A stretch of 64,000 bases of DNA from JAFEDN01 sp963832945 (GTDB lineage Bacteria > Pseudomonadota > Gammaproteobacteria > Coxiellales > Coxiellaceae). The position numbers were made by a program, and so were the translations under genes. The first letter of the stretch is position 1. Every line of letters begins with the position of its first letter. The stretch is taken from positions 372,001 to 436,000 of the forward strand of contig CAWHVV010000007.1 of assembly GCA_963832945.1 (NCBI GenBank). Reading direction: 5' to 3'. The notes below the pieces were generated by a model. The model made no database searches and had not been told where the DNA came from. It worked only from the letters and a program-made list of their open reading frames with translations. Of this stretch, positions 44,622 to 52,772 are shown piece after piece.

Positions 44622-46481
44622 CTAAAAATCCATTTCAATTGATTCATCGGCTTCTACTGTTTCCATGAGATAAATTGTCCGATTGCCCTTAACCCACTTC
44701 TTCAATGGACGAAATTGTGTGCCATTAGGAAATAAAACTTCTTGCTCACCTGGAAAAAATGACAACTTAGAAACATCTTTTCCAGAACCCTTATTAATAA
44801 CCTTGATAACAATGTTGGGGTTTGGAAAAATTGAGTCTTCTGGATTAATGGCGTCTTCCTCAAGTGGTTTTGTCACTCTCTTGGAACTAAACAAAGCGCA
44901 TTGATAGAGAATCTTACCACTTTGTAAAGCATCTACTATTCTTTTATCTTCTTTTGCAGAAATTTTCTTTTCGAATGTGCTATCCTCTTCGCCTTCAAGA
45001 CATCTACATACTATTGTATCTTCTTGCTTAAAAGGAAGTCTGGAAATTTGCTCTGAGATAAGCGTTGACGATACCCAAAAAGATGGAACCATGATAAGAT
45101 CTGCTTTCTGCCCATGCGTTATAAAAAAAATATTGAGGGGAGTATGATAAATAGAACAGGTATAATTACTAATAGCTGTTTTTCCTGCCGGATGCAATTC
45201 ATTTATCTCCGCCTTTTTAGCCTTTTCTACTGCTTGCGGAAAAAAATCATGATAGCATTTGAAACCCGGATCCTCTTCCATAAATTTCATACATTGATCT
45301 AAATCAGTATCACTAAACTGGATTTTCCTAAAATCCGGATTATTACGAAGACATTCACTGGCATTATAATCTCGCTTGTTAATTGTAGCGATTAAATCTC
45401 CATTAATGTTGTGATCATATGTAGCAGCCTTATCTAACGAACATCGCAAGAACATTTTTAACATTTCTGTTGCAGCGTCATCAAACGGTAAGTTTTTTCC
45501 TATCCCATTGAGTTCTGTTATTTTTCTCAAAATAATAAAATGCTCGCAATATTCTTTTTCTGACAAGACATAGCTGCTAATAATCTTCAATAAGTCCTTG
45601 ATTCCTAATGGAGATAAGATTAAGTTTAAAAACACAAAATAGTTTATTGATTCTAAAGGCTTAAACTCTATTTTCTGATCCAGTAACCGGCATAAAATAC
45701 CATCCTCTTTTTTTGCCGCATAATGCAGTGCGCCCCACCCTTCTTTATCGGGTGCTTGCAAATCTGCTCGTTTTCTAATTAAGAAATCTGCAACCAGCAT
45801 CGGATTCTTTGCGCTTGTAATAGCCAACATCAGGGGGGTTTTTCCATCCAGGGTGAGATCGTTAACGGTCGCTTTATACTCCAGTAATTGAGCCATGCTC
45901 TCGCCATTGCCTCTTATTGTGGCAACGTGAAAGGGCTGCAGCCCATCAGCATCATATATGTTGAACTTTGCGTTGAGATCAAAGAGAGGCTTAAGATCAT
46001 GGTTATAAGCGGCACGTATATGTAAAGCCGTTCCTCGACTTGTCGAGTATCTACTAAATTTTAAAAAATCTGTAAATTGAATATTAACGTCTTCAATAAA
46101 CTCCTTTTGCTCTTCTTTATCGAATGCAATCGCAGAATTTTTCATTAAAAAATGCAGCTTTTTAAAGTTGGATTTTAAACATTCCGGCTCTTGGTCCAAT
46201 ATTTCTTCTGCTTGGTCCCAATCCTCATCCTCCTCTGATTCTGTCAGCAAATGTAATAAAGGATACGATTTTAGCTCAGAGGATGAAATCGGTTGAGAAA
46301 AAATATCGTTAACATTACCGATTTCCTTTAAAGGCCTATCAATATCAACCCGAAAGTTTGAATAATCCAATGAGTGGAAATTTTCCTCCACCAGCTCCAT
46401 AAATGTCATATTTTCAGAGACTTTTAAAACTAATGGATAACTCTTTTCTTTATGAACTATATCTATTTTTACTGTCTTCAT
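44622..46481 (-). CDS. Ankyrin-repeat protein 2, paralogue (619 aa)
   Basis: Closely similar to the gene at 42649 over its whole length, with the same N-terminal beta-grasp-like segment, the same four ankyrin repeats and the same C-terminal domain. Differences cluster in the central part (GQKADLIMVPSFWVSS against GESIKASWAAVFWVLS) and in the C-terminal domain. It keeps the fuller C-terminus (EADESIEMDF) and so is probably the ancestral form. Its TAG stop coincides with the duplication junction: the following bases (TAGGCCCCGTTGATTTC) repeat those after the grxD stop at 46602. The duplicated unit therefore spans promoter plus gene, about 1.98 kb. Both copies are intact. Confidence 0.8.
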   Translation of the reverse strand: MKTVKIDIVHKEKSYPLVLKVSENMTFMELVEENFHSLDYSNFRVDIDRPLKEIGNVNDIFSQPISSSELKSYPLLHLLTESEEDEDWDQAEEILDQEPECLKSNFKKLHFLMKNSAIAFDKEEQKEFIEDVNIQFTDFLKFSRYSTSRGTALHIRAAYNHDLKPLFDLNAKFNIYDADGLQPFHVATIRGNGESMAQLLEYKATVNDLTLDGKTPLMLAITSAKNPMLVADFLIRKRADLQAPDKEGWGALHYAAKKEDGILCRLLDQKIEFKPLESINYFVFLNLILSPLGIKDLLKIISSYVLSEKEYCEHFIILRKITELNGIGKNLPFDDAATEMLKMFLRCSLDKAATYDHNINGDLIATINKRDYNASECLRNNPDFRKIQFSDTDLDQCMKFMEEDPGFKCYHDFFPQAVEKAKKAEINELHPAGKTAISNYTCSIYHTPLNIFFITHGQKADLIMVPSFWVSSTLISEQISRLPFKQEDTIVCRCLEGEEDSTFEKKISAKEDKRIVDALQSGKILYQCALFSSKRVTKPLEEDAINPEDSIFPNPNIVIKVINKGSGKDVSKLSFFPGEQEVLFPNGTQFRPLKKWVKGNRTIYLMETVEADESIEMDF

Positions 46482-46532
46482 GATTACCCCTTTCTACCGC
46501 TTAAAACTTTATTTAAACCTTACAAAGGATAC

Positions 46533-46562
46533 ATTATACAGAAAAAAAAGATTATTTGCTAA
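46533..46562 (-). promoter_or_regulatory. Putative promoter of ankyrin gene 2
   Basis: TTAGCA (46562-46557), 18 bases, TATAAT (46538-46533). It lies just after the grxD stop and is preceded by a short GCCC/GGGC stem that may end grxD transcription. Confidence 0.5.
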
Positions 46563-46601
46563 TTTTTTGTACTGCGCTGCGTCGCCCAGAAATCAACGGG
46601 C

Positions 46602-46907
46602 CTATTTTTCAAATAATTTTTGCAGTTCTCCGCTGGCGTACATTTCGCTGACGATATCACAGCCGCCGATGAATTCTCCCTGCACGTATAACTGGGGAAT
46701 GGTCGGCCAATTGGCGTAATCCTTGATACCCTGACGGATTTCTTCATCGTCCAGGACATTGATGTCTACAAACTTAACACCGCATTTTTGCAGAATCTGC
46801 ACAACTCGGCTGGAAAAGCCACATTGAGGGAAGTCGGCGGTGCCTTTCATATAGAGGACAACTGGATTTGAACGGATAGTCTGGTGGATTTTTTCTTTTA
46901 CTGTCAT
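46602..46907 (-). CDS. grxD: Monothiol glutaredoxin Grx4
   Basis: A 101-residue CGFS glutaredoxin with Cys29 in QCGFSSR, the cis-proline TIPQLYV and the glutathione-binding GGCDIV loop. CGFS glutaredoxins carry and transfer 2Fe-2S clusters and form complexes with BolA proteins. It overlaps the BolA-family gene by four bases (46904-46907), an arrangement that fits a Grx-BolA complex. Confidence 0.96.
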   Translation of the reverse strand: MTVKEKIHQTIRSNPVVLYMKGTADFPQCGFSSRVVQILQKCGVKFVDINVLDDEEIRQGIKDYANWPTIPQLYVQGEFIGGCDIVSEMYASGELQKLFEK

Positions 46908-47137
46908 GATCTAACCTCTTCAGGAGTTAATGTCTGTAACGATAAAGCGTGGATTTCGCTCTGCATCCGTTGCCCAAGCGCGGAATAAACCAAACGGTGC
47001 CGCTGAACTTTATTCTTTTGGTCGAACAGTGGGCTGATCACCACTGCTTCAAAGTGATGGCCATCGCCGGTGACTTCCGCCGTACTCTCGGGAAGACCGG
47101 CCTCAATCCACTCTTTGATTTGTTCAGAGGTAACCAT
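46904..47137 (-). CDS. ibaG: BolA-family protein, IbaG type
   Basis: A 77-residue BolA/IbaG protein with the conserved DGHHFEAVVISPLFDQKNKVQRHRLVY segment (in part), including the histidines that share a 2Fe-2S cluster with monothiol glutaredoxin. In E. coli ibaG lies between mlaB and murA; here it is coupled to grxD. The ATG is only a few bases after TATTATAACC, and no ribosome binding site is visible, so a leaderless or very short leader is possible. Confidence 0.88.
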   Translation of the reverse strand: MVTSEQIKEWIEAGLPESTAEVTGDGHHFEAVVISPLFDQKNKVQRHRLVYSALGQRMQSEIHALSLQTLTPEEVRS

Positions 47138-47180
47138 TTGGTTATAATACCCGAAACTGGTTATTTTTTAAAGTATGGTA

Positions 47181-47234
47181 AACCCGGATGTTTCACCATC
47201 GGGCGCAGTAGCCTGATGGTGAAATATCCGGGTT
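47181..47234. promoter_or_regulatory. 20-bp stem-loop between ibaG and fdxA
   Basis: Arms 47181-47200 and 47215-47234 pair over 20 positions with a single G-T wobble around a 14-base loop. It ends 24 bases before the fdxA ATG and lies 43 bases upstream of ibaG. No T-run follows on either strand, so it is not a classical terminator. It could act on RNA level or as a protein site. Confidence 0.6.
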
Positions 47235-47257
47235 AATTGGCGGCGGGGGATTTTTTC

Positions 47258-47593
47258 ATGACTTATGTGGTTACCGAAGCGTGCATCCGTTGTAAATATA
47301 CAGATTGCGTCGAAGTTTGCCCGGTGGACTGTTTTCGTGAAGGACCAAATTTTTTAGTGATCGATCCTAATGAATGCATCGATTGCCATTTATGCGTGCC
47401 GGAGTGCCCGGTCAACGCCATCTTTGCCGAGGACGAAGTGCCGCCGGACCAAAAGGCCTTTACCGCCCTGAATGCTGAACTCGCCAAACAATGGCCAATG
47501 ATCGCCGTAAAAAAAGAAGCGCCGTCAGACGCGGAAGAATGGAAAACGGTCACGGATAAATTATCCCAGCTGGAACGTGAGTGGCCAAAATAA
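47258..47593 (+). CDS. fdxA: 7Fe ferredoxin FdxA
   Basis: A 111-residue ferredoxin with an N-terminal CIRCKYTDCVEVCPVDCF segment and CIDCHLCVPECPVNAI, matching the 3Fe-4S plus 4Fe-4S type, and a C-terminal extension ending QLEREWPK. ATG 47258 was chosen over 47237 because GGGGGA lies seven bases upstream and the protein then starts MTYVVTE as in the family. It donates electrons to redox enzymes not seen here. The stop lies inside the next gene. Confidence 0.94.
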   Translation: MTYVVTEACIRCKYTDCVEVCPVDCFREGPNFLVIDPNECIDCHLCVPECPVNAIFAEDEVPPDQKAFTALNAELAKQWPMIAVKKEAPSDAEEWKTVTDKLSQLEREWPK

Positions 47594-48711
47594 TTTCCAG
47601 AATAGCGCTGCTTTCTACGGGTGATGAACTTGTCAACGGCGACGTGTTAAATACCAACAGTCACTTGATCGCCCGGCAATTATTTGATCACAATATTCAA
47701 CCTGGCCTTCATATCACTGCCAGCGACGATCAGAGTCAGATCGAATCGGCCATGCGATTTTTATTGGCGGACCACGCGGCACTGATTATTACCGGTGGTC
47801 TGGGGCCGACCTCGGATGACCGCACCCGTTTTGCTCTTGAAGCTGTCTTAAACACCCGGCTGGTTTTTGATGAGGTTTGCTGGGAAAGGGTGGTAGAACG
47901 TTTACATCGCCTTTCCTTACCTGTTCCCGAGACTAACCGGCAGCAATGTTTATTCCCCCCGGACGCCGTTATTTTCCCCAACCACAATGGTACGGCCGCG
48001 GGATGCCGCGTAATGCACGGTCACCAGCCGATTTTTATGCTGCCGGGACCACCCTTTGAATGTCTGCCGATTTTCGAAAGCCGTGTTTTACCTGACTTAC
48101 TCAATTCGGATTACGCTCAACCTTTATTTCGCTGTGAATGGTTACTGCTGGGCGTGAGCGAAGGCAGCATCGCAGAATTACTCGACCCTTTGGTAAAAAA
48201 TTCCGGATGTTATGTGGGTTATCGGATCAATCATCCCTATCTGGAAATTAAATTGCAGTCCGCCGATCCGGAGTCACTGGAAAAAATGCGTAAACAATTA
48301 GAGGTGATTATTGGCGCACAATCCGTCAGCGAATCCAGACAAAAAGTCTCGACGCAATTGAAGCAGTATATTCGCGAAAATTCCTGCGCCCTGCAAATAA
48401 ACGACCAGGCCACCGGAGGTCTGTTAGCGACGATTTTACTGGACCCGGCGTCCTATCCGTATCTGGATTTTACCTGCAATCCGGTTAATCCGGACGCGAT
48501 ACGCATCACCCTGCGCGGCCTGGATAGTTATTGGCGCAACCAGGCGCAATCCCAAACCCTATTGATACTGGAAATTAATACCGGAACGTTTCACCATCGC
48601 AGCGAGCTGATGATTCCATTTCGCAGAGAAAGAACACCCGCTTACGCCGTGGAATTTGCCAGTTGGGAAATACTAAAGTCTATTAAAACCCTGTCACCAA
48701 CAAAAAAGTAA
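47581..48711 (+). CDS. CinA-like protein with a degenerate amidase domain
   Basis: A 376-residue protein. The N-terminal MoaB/MoeA-like domain is typical of CinA (ALLSTGDELVNGDVLNTNSHLIA, IITGGLGPTSDDRT, MLPGPPFE). The C-terminal region aligns with the nicotinamide-nucleotide amidase domain, but the catalytic ESCTGG motif reads DQATGGLLA near residue 275, so the nucleophilic serine is lost, and the domain is shortened and divergent. It may keep the N-terminal ADP-ribose pyrophosphatase role or another activity. GTG 47581 overlaps the fdxA end by 13 bases. Confidence 0.8.
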   Translation: MAKIISRIALLSTGDELVNGDVLNTNSHLIARQLFDHNIQPGLHITASDDQSQIESAMRFLLADHAALIITGGLGPTSDDRTRFALEAVLNTRLVFDEVCWERVVERLHRLSLPVPETNRQQCLFPPDAVIFPNHNGTAAGCRVMHGHQPIFMLPGPPFECLPIFESRVLPDLLNSDYAQPLFRCEWLLLGVSEGSIAELLDPLVKNSGCYVGYRINHPYLEIKLQSADPESLEKMRKQLEVIIGAQSVSESRQKVSTQLKQYIRENSCALQINDQATGGLLATILLDPASYPYLDFTCNPVNPDAIRITLRGLDSYWRNQAQSQTLLILEINTGTFHHRSELMIPFRRERTPAYAVEFASWEILKSIKTLSPTKK

Positions 48712-48806
48712 CTTGATTTATACATCATAATTTAGTAAACTCATTATCTATTTTCTTAAGTCGGCCAAATAATATTTAACAATGAAAAAAAAAGGTGGAA
48801 TAAAAT

Positions 48807-49151
48807 ATGCTTAACGTTCAGGTAGCAAATCAACCAAGGCAAACTACAGCCGGAATTGGAGGTGTAGTCGGCGGATTAATCATCATAGCCGGCGGTTTAT
48901 ATGACGCAGTTATTAATCACCCAACCAGAGGAGCGTTTTTTAGTTTGACTGGCTGCACTCTGTTTTTGCATCATCTTAAAGATTTTCTCCCCCAACAGAT
49001 AAGAGGTCACGTAACCACTTTAAGAAACACTACCGGAGTTTTTGCGGTAGGCGTTTTAGGGCTTGAGCGTAGAATGGCAATGTTTAACGGGAATGCCGAG
49101 CTAAATACAACCGAACACAAATTCGTACCGGCTACCTACGCTTATCAATAA
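48807..49151 (+). CDS. Small hypothetical membrane protein
   Basis: A 114-residue protein of no recognised family. A glycine-rich hydrophobic stretch (AGIGGVVGGLIIIAGGLYDAVI, in part) suggests one membrane segment, and a second weak one is FFSLTGCTLFLHHL. An AGGTGG ribosome binding site precedes the ATG. It stands alone between the CinA-like gene and a palindromic repeat. AT-rich upstream DNA (48712-48806) may hold its promoter, but no strong match is seen. Confidence 0.55.
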   Translation: MLNVQVANQPRQTTAGIGGVVGGLIIIAGGLYDAVINHPTRGAFFSLTGCTLFLHHLKDFLPQQIRGHVTTLRNTTGVFAVGVLGLERRMAMFNGNAELNTTEHKFVPATYAYQ

Positions 49152-49215
49152 TGCAGGCTCTTGAAAAATCTACCACTCTTCTACCTGACAAAAATTCGTG
49201 AACAAGCTCAAACTC

Positions 49216-49340
49216 CCTCTCCCCTTGTGGGAGAGGGTTGGGGTGAGGGGTAGAATCAAGCAGTTAGCAATAGGAAACTGCTTCGTTCAACCCCTCACCC
49301 ACCGCGCTTCACGCGTCGACCTCTCCCACAAGGGGAGAGG
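49216..49340. repeat. 125-bp intergenic palindrome
   Basis: Three nested inverted repeats: a perfect 21-bp outer pair (49216-49236 and 49320-49340), an 11-bp pair GGGTGAGGGGT / ACCCCTCACCC (49241-49251, 49290-49300) and an inner AGCAGTT / AACTGCT (49259-49265, 49276-49282). Each outer arm is itself nearly palindromic. This CTCTCCC...GGGAGAG type resembles widespread noncoding repeats of gammaproteobacteria. It is the main content of the 360-base gap 49152-49511. Confidence 0.8.
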
Positions 49341-49489
49341 TGAAAAATGTCGAGTACTGAGCAAATACCAGAAAAATGCTTGACTTATCCTCCTGATTAT
49401 TGTATAATTTTCACTCAATTAGCGTGCATTTCGACTTGTTGCGCGTTCGGGGCATTTAAGTACTTGAAAAAATTGAATAAAATAAACTA

Positions 49490-49499
49490 GTTTATAAAC
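49490..49499. promoter_or_regulatory. Palindrome upstream of the orphan antitoxin
   Basis: GTTTATAAAC, a perfect 10-bp palindrome, lies 13 bases before the start, where autoregulatory operators of Phd/YefM genes often sit. A GGAG ribosome binding site follows at 49502. Confidence 0.35.
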
Positions 49500-49511
49500 C
49501 TGGAGAAAGTG

Positions 49512-49697
49512 ATGAAAACGATAACTACTGTGGCCGCAAGAGAAAATTTTGCTGAATTAATCAATCAGGCTTCCTACGGCGGCCGGCGTGTCATTTTAAC
49601 CCGCCGCGGCAAACCCGTCGCTGCACTGGTGTCTTTGCATGACCTGCGCACTCTCGAAGAAAGCGCCAACGCCGACACGAAAAAAGACGATAAATAA
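49512..49697 (+). CDS. Phd/YefM-family antitoxin, solitary
   Basis: A 61-residue protein with the Phd/YefM N-terminal DNA-binding fold: TTVAARENFAELINQASYGGRRVILTRRGKPVAALVSLHDL in part. ATG 49512 has GGAG six bases upstream. Such antitoxins repress their own operon and neutralise a partner toxin. No toxin frame follows: a mobile element copy begins 40 bases downstream. It is either an orphan regulator or a remnant whose partner was lost. Confidence 0.8.
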   Translation: MKTITTVAARENFAELINQASYGGRRVILTRRGKPVAALVSLHDLRTLEESANADTKKDDK

Positions 49698-49737
49698 CCC
49701 CTCCGCGCAATGCCCAATGCTCCGTTTCCATGCTTTT

Positions 49738-49953
49738 CAGCAATTCCCGCTGGGAATAAAACGGATTTAAGCTGATGAAATATAGGATTAATTTTTCATA
49801 AAGAAAAATAATTTTCGTAGAAAATTCTCTGCGCGATGGGGGATCGCAAGGGGGAGCAGCGCGCAGCGCTCCCCCTTCATTCCGAGCATCGGCTCCGCCG
49901 AGCACAGGATATAAATAGGAAGCAATTGCCGCTGTACCCAGCGGGAATTGCTG
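49738..49953 (-). mobile_element. Dispersed palindromic element, copy 3 (full length, 216 bp)
   Basis: Both ends carry CAGCAATTCCCGCTGGG as a 17-bp perfect inverted repeat. Flanks CCATGCTTT (49728-49736) and CCAGGCTTT (49954-49962) match at eight of nine bases and may be an aged target duplication, with one extra T on the left. The right flank touches the stop codon of the next gene (49962-49964). No coding frame is inside. Confidence 0.85.
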
Positions 49954-49961
49954 CCAGGCTT

Positions 49962-50708
49962 TCAGGTCTTTTGACTGGACTGTTTCAGCTTAACATCGTG
50001 CAGCAGCAGTAAAGTTTGATTAAGAACTAAAGGCAGGATCGCGCTGAATACCAACAGATTGCACAGTTCCATCAGGTGATGGTTCAGCAACCATTGCGCG
50101 TGAAGAGTATGACTGGACGATATAAACAGCATAATCACTATCTCCATATATAAAATCAGCAAAGGCAGGAAACGACGGCGGGCAACTGCCGCGCTATCGT
50201 AAAAGGCAGCCTGCACCGAATTTTCATACAAAGCTAATAAGGGAATGGTTAAATAAAAGAAAATCAATAAGACAATCATGGGAATACCAATCAGCAGGAG
50301 CATGGCGATACCTCCCGGCGCTCCCGTTATTCCCAGAAATAACACCAGCCACTTGCCAATGAAAAAAATCACGAAGCAGACAATGGCAAGCAGCAGCCAG
50401 GTTAAATAAATCCGTAAAATGCTTTTCAGGGTGCGATCCCAGGTCTCGCGCCAGGTCTGGGGCGCTTCGCGCAGCATGGCGTCTATCTGGCAAAATGCCA
50501 TCACCAACAGCAGAATCGCAACGGCGATAGCCAGAATTCCTATGAGCCATTGAATAAAGACGGGGGCATTAGGCAAATGCGTCAACAGCGAAATGATCGC
50601 AACAAAAATGATAATCAGGGGAAAAATCTGCCGTAAGGTGCGCCACGCATAGCGAAAGCTTAATGTAAAAAGCGGGTCGAACGAACTGGCTGCGGGTGGA
50701 TATAGCAT
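49962..50708 (-). CDS. Hypothetical integral membrane protein
   Basis: A 248-residue protein with about six hydrophobic segments (IFPLIIIFVAIISLL, WLIGILAIAVAILLLVM, WLLLAIVCFVIFFIGKW, GIAMLLLIGIPMIVLLIFFY and two more near the C-terminus). No enzyme motif is seen and the family is not recognised. ATG 50708 was chosen because GGAG lies six bases upstream and it starts 13 bases after the fadJ stop; the longer frame would overlap fadJ. It is probably cotranscribed with fadJ. Confidence 0.65.
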   Translation of the reverse strand: MLYPPAASSFDPLFTLSFRYAWRTLRQIFPLIIIFVAIISLLTHLPNAPVFIQWLIGILAIAVAILLLVMAFCQIDAMLREAPQTWRETWDRTLKSILRIYLTWLLLAIVCFVIFFIGKWLVLFLGITGAPGGIAMLLLIGIPMIVLLIFFYLTIPLLALYENSVQAAFYDSAAVARRRFLPLLILYMEIVIMLFISSSHTLHAQWLLNHHLMELCNLLVFSAILPLVLNQTLLLLHDVKLKQSSQKT

Positions 50709-50721
50709 CAATACTCCAAAT

Positions 50722-52752
50722 TCACGTTTGAATTTCAGACCATTGCGGATGCGGCTTAAACCGCTCGCCGTATTGTACCTGAAAACGCCGCAATTTTTCC
50801 TGCATTTCCTGAGGACCGGTTTTACGGATGTATTCCATCGGTCCACCGCGAAAAGGCGCGAAACCTGTGCCGTAAATCATGCCAGCATCCAGCAGGTCCG
50901 CACTGGCCACTACTTTTTCAGCCCAGCATGCTACGGCTTCGTTGCATAATCGTAAGATCAACCGGTCGGCCAAATCCGGGGCCGGGAATGAGGCGGCTTT
51001 GTGTATTATCGGAGCGCCTTCGCGATTATAACGGTAAAATCCGCGCCCGGTCTTAACGCCTAACTGTTTTTCATTCACCATTATCGCCAACTTTTCGGGC
51101 ACTTTAAATCCATAAACCGGCGCCAAATGGTTGGCCACTGATAAACAGATATCCAGACCGACCTTATCGGCTAATTCAATGGGACCCATCGGCATGCCGA
51201 AATTTTTCGCCGCCAGATCGATAGCGGCCACCGGAACACCTTCTTCATGAAGAATAACCGCTTCCAACAGATAAGGCATTAAAATTCGATTGATTAAAAA
51301 GCCAGGGCGACTCACAACCGGTAATGGGTAATGGCCCAACTGATTAATAAAGCCTGCGGCATTGGCAAGTGTCTCATCGTCACCTGTTTCCGGTCTCACA
51401 ATTTCCACCAGCAACATTTTCGAAACGGGATTAAAAAAATGGAGCCCGATCAATCGTTCTGGATTTAGCAGCGTTGCCGCAATGTCCTGCAACGGGATAC
51501 TGGAAGTGTTCGTCGCGATAATAGCCTCTTTTTTGACTCTGGATTCTATCATTTTAAATAATTCCTGCTTAACCGCGAGGTCTTCAAATACGGCTTCAAT
51601 AACAACGTCCGCCCGAGATAATCCCAAACCGGATGGGTCCGGTTGCAGGCGGTCAAACGCTGCCTGGATTAATCGCGGCTGCTGGAGTTTTTTGAGAAAT
51701 AACCGCCTGGCCCGGCCAATAGCCGGGGCGATTTGCTCCGGAGTCTGATCCTGTAAAGTCACTCTAAAACCTTTGTATGCGCACCAGGCGGCAATATCTC
51801 CTCCCATAGTTCCTGCGCCAATGACATGGATGTGAGCGGGTTTAAATTTTGAATTTTTCGCGAAAGCCTTGAGCTGATCCTGTAAGAAAAAAACCCGTAC
51901 CAATTCCCGGCTGGTGGGGCCTACCATCAAATCAGAGATAGAACGCGCTTCGCTCATCATCGCTGCTTCTCCCAGGACACCGTGATTAACCCAATTGTTG
52001 ATAATGGCAAACGGTGCGGGATAGTGAGCCGGATTGACTTTTTGTTCCAGTTTTTTCTGAAATATCTTACCCAATAAAGGACGTACCCAGGCGGCATTGC
52101 TCCACCCCATGAGACCCCGCGGACGGTGGGGTGGCGGCGGCTTCAATACATAAGTGCGGGCGGCCTGCTCCAGATGCCGTTCCGGCACGGCGGCATCCAC
52201 CACACCCAGCCGGGCAGCGGTTTCGGCGGAGACGGATTGGCCGGTCAGCATCATACGCATGGCCTCCGGAGCGCCAATTAGCCGGGGCAGCCGCACTGTC
52301 CCGCCCCAGCCTGGATGCAAACCTAATTTGACTTCGGGTAATCCCAGTTGCGTGGCGGGTCCCTCTTCGGCAATCCGGTAACGGCAGGCCAGCGCCAATT
52401 CTAAACCGCCGCCCAAACAAAATCCGCGGATCATCGCGACGGTTGGAATGGGAAGTTGATTGAGACGTTCCAGAATAATCTGCGCCTGGCGGATCAAATC
52501 GTAGGCTTCATCAGCGTTTTTAATAGCGATAAATTGTTTAATATCCGCCCCGGCGATAAATCCCTTTTTTTTTCCGGAGAAAATGATAACTCCGGCGGGC
52601 AGATTTGATGAAATTGCTGTCAGGATAGTTTCCAGTTCGGAAAACACTTCGCGATTTAAAGAATTCACTGAAGCGTCCTGGCGATTAATGGCCAACCATA
52701 AAATGTGATCATCATCGGTGTGTAATTGCCAATGTCGGTAGTCCTGCATCAT
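50722..52752 (-). CDS. fadJ: Fused enoyl-CoA hydratase / 3-hydroxyacyl-CoA dehydrogenase
   Basis: A 676-residue bifunctional beta-oxidation enzyme. The N-terminal crotonase domain (FSGKKKGFIAGADIKQF, IRGFCLGGGLELALACRYRIA in part, GLPEVKLGLHPGWGGT) is followed by the NAD-binding dehydrogenase from about residue 315 (HVIGAGTMGGDIAAWCA, ATNTSSIPLQDIA, GLHFFNPVSKM) and its C-terminal domains. Length (about 680) and order fit FadJ/FadB alpha subunits; choosing between them is uncertain. ATG 52752 has GGAG six bases upstream. It lies apart from the thiolase because a toxin-antitoxin pair sits between them. Confidence 0.9.
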   Translation of the reverse strand: MMQDYRHWQLHTDDDHILWLAINRQDASVNSLNREVFSELETILTAISSNLPAGVIIFSGKKKGFIAGADIKQFIAIKNADEAYDLIRQAQIILERLNQLPIPTVAMIRGFCLGGGLELALACRYRIAEEGPATQLGLPEVKLGLHPGWGGTVRLPRLIGAPEAMRMMLTGQSVSAETAARLGVVDAAVPERHLEQAARTYVLKPPPPHRPRGLMGWSNAAWVRPLLGKIFQKKLEQKVNPAHYPAPFAIINNWVNHGVLGEAAMMSEARSISDLMVGPTSRELVRVFFLQDQLKAFAKNSKFKPAHIHVIGAGTMGGDIAAWCAYKGFRVTLQDQTPEQIAPAIGRARRLFLKKLQQPRLIQAAFDRLQPDPSGLGLSRADVVIEAVFEDLAVKQELFKMIESRVKKEAIIATNTSSIPLQDIAATLLNPERLIGLHFFNPVSKMLLVEIVRPETGDDETLANAAGFINQLGHYPLPVVSRPGFLINRILMPYLLEAVILHEEGVPVAAIDLAAKNFGMPMGPIELADKVGLDICLSVANHLAPVYGFKVPEKLAIMVNEKQLGVKTGRGFYRYNREGAPIIHKAASFPAPDLADRLILRLCNEAVACWAEKVVASADLLDAGMIYGTGFAPFRGGPMEYIRKTGPQEMQEKLRRFQVQYGERFKPHPQWSEIQT

Positions 52753-52772
52753 ACTGTTCTCCTTATTCATTA

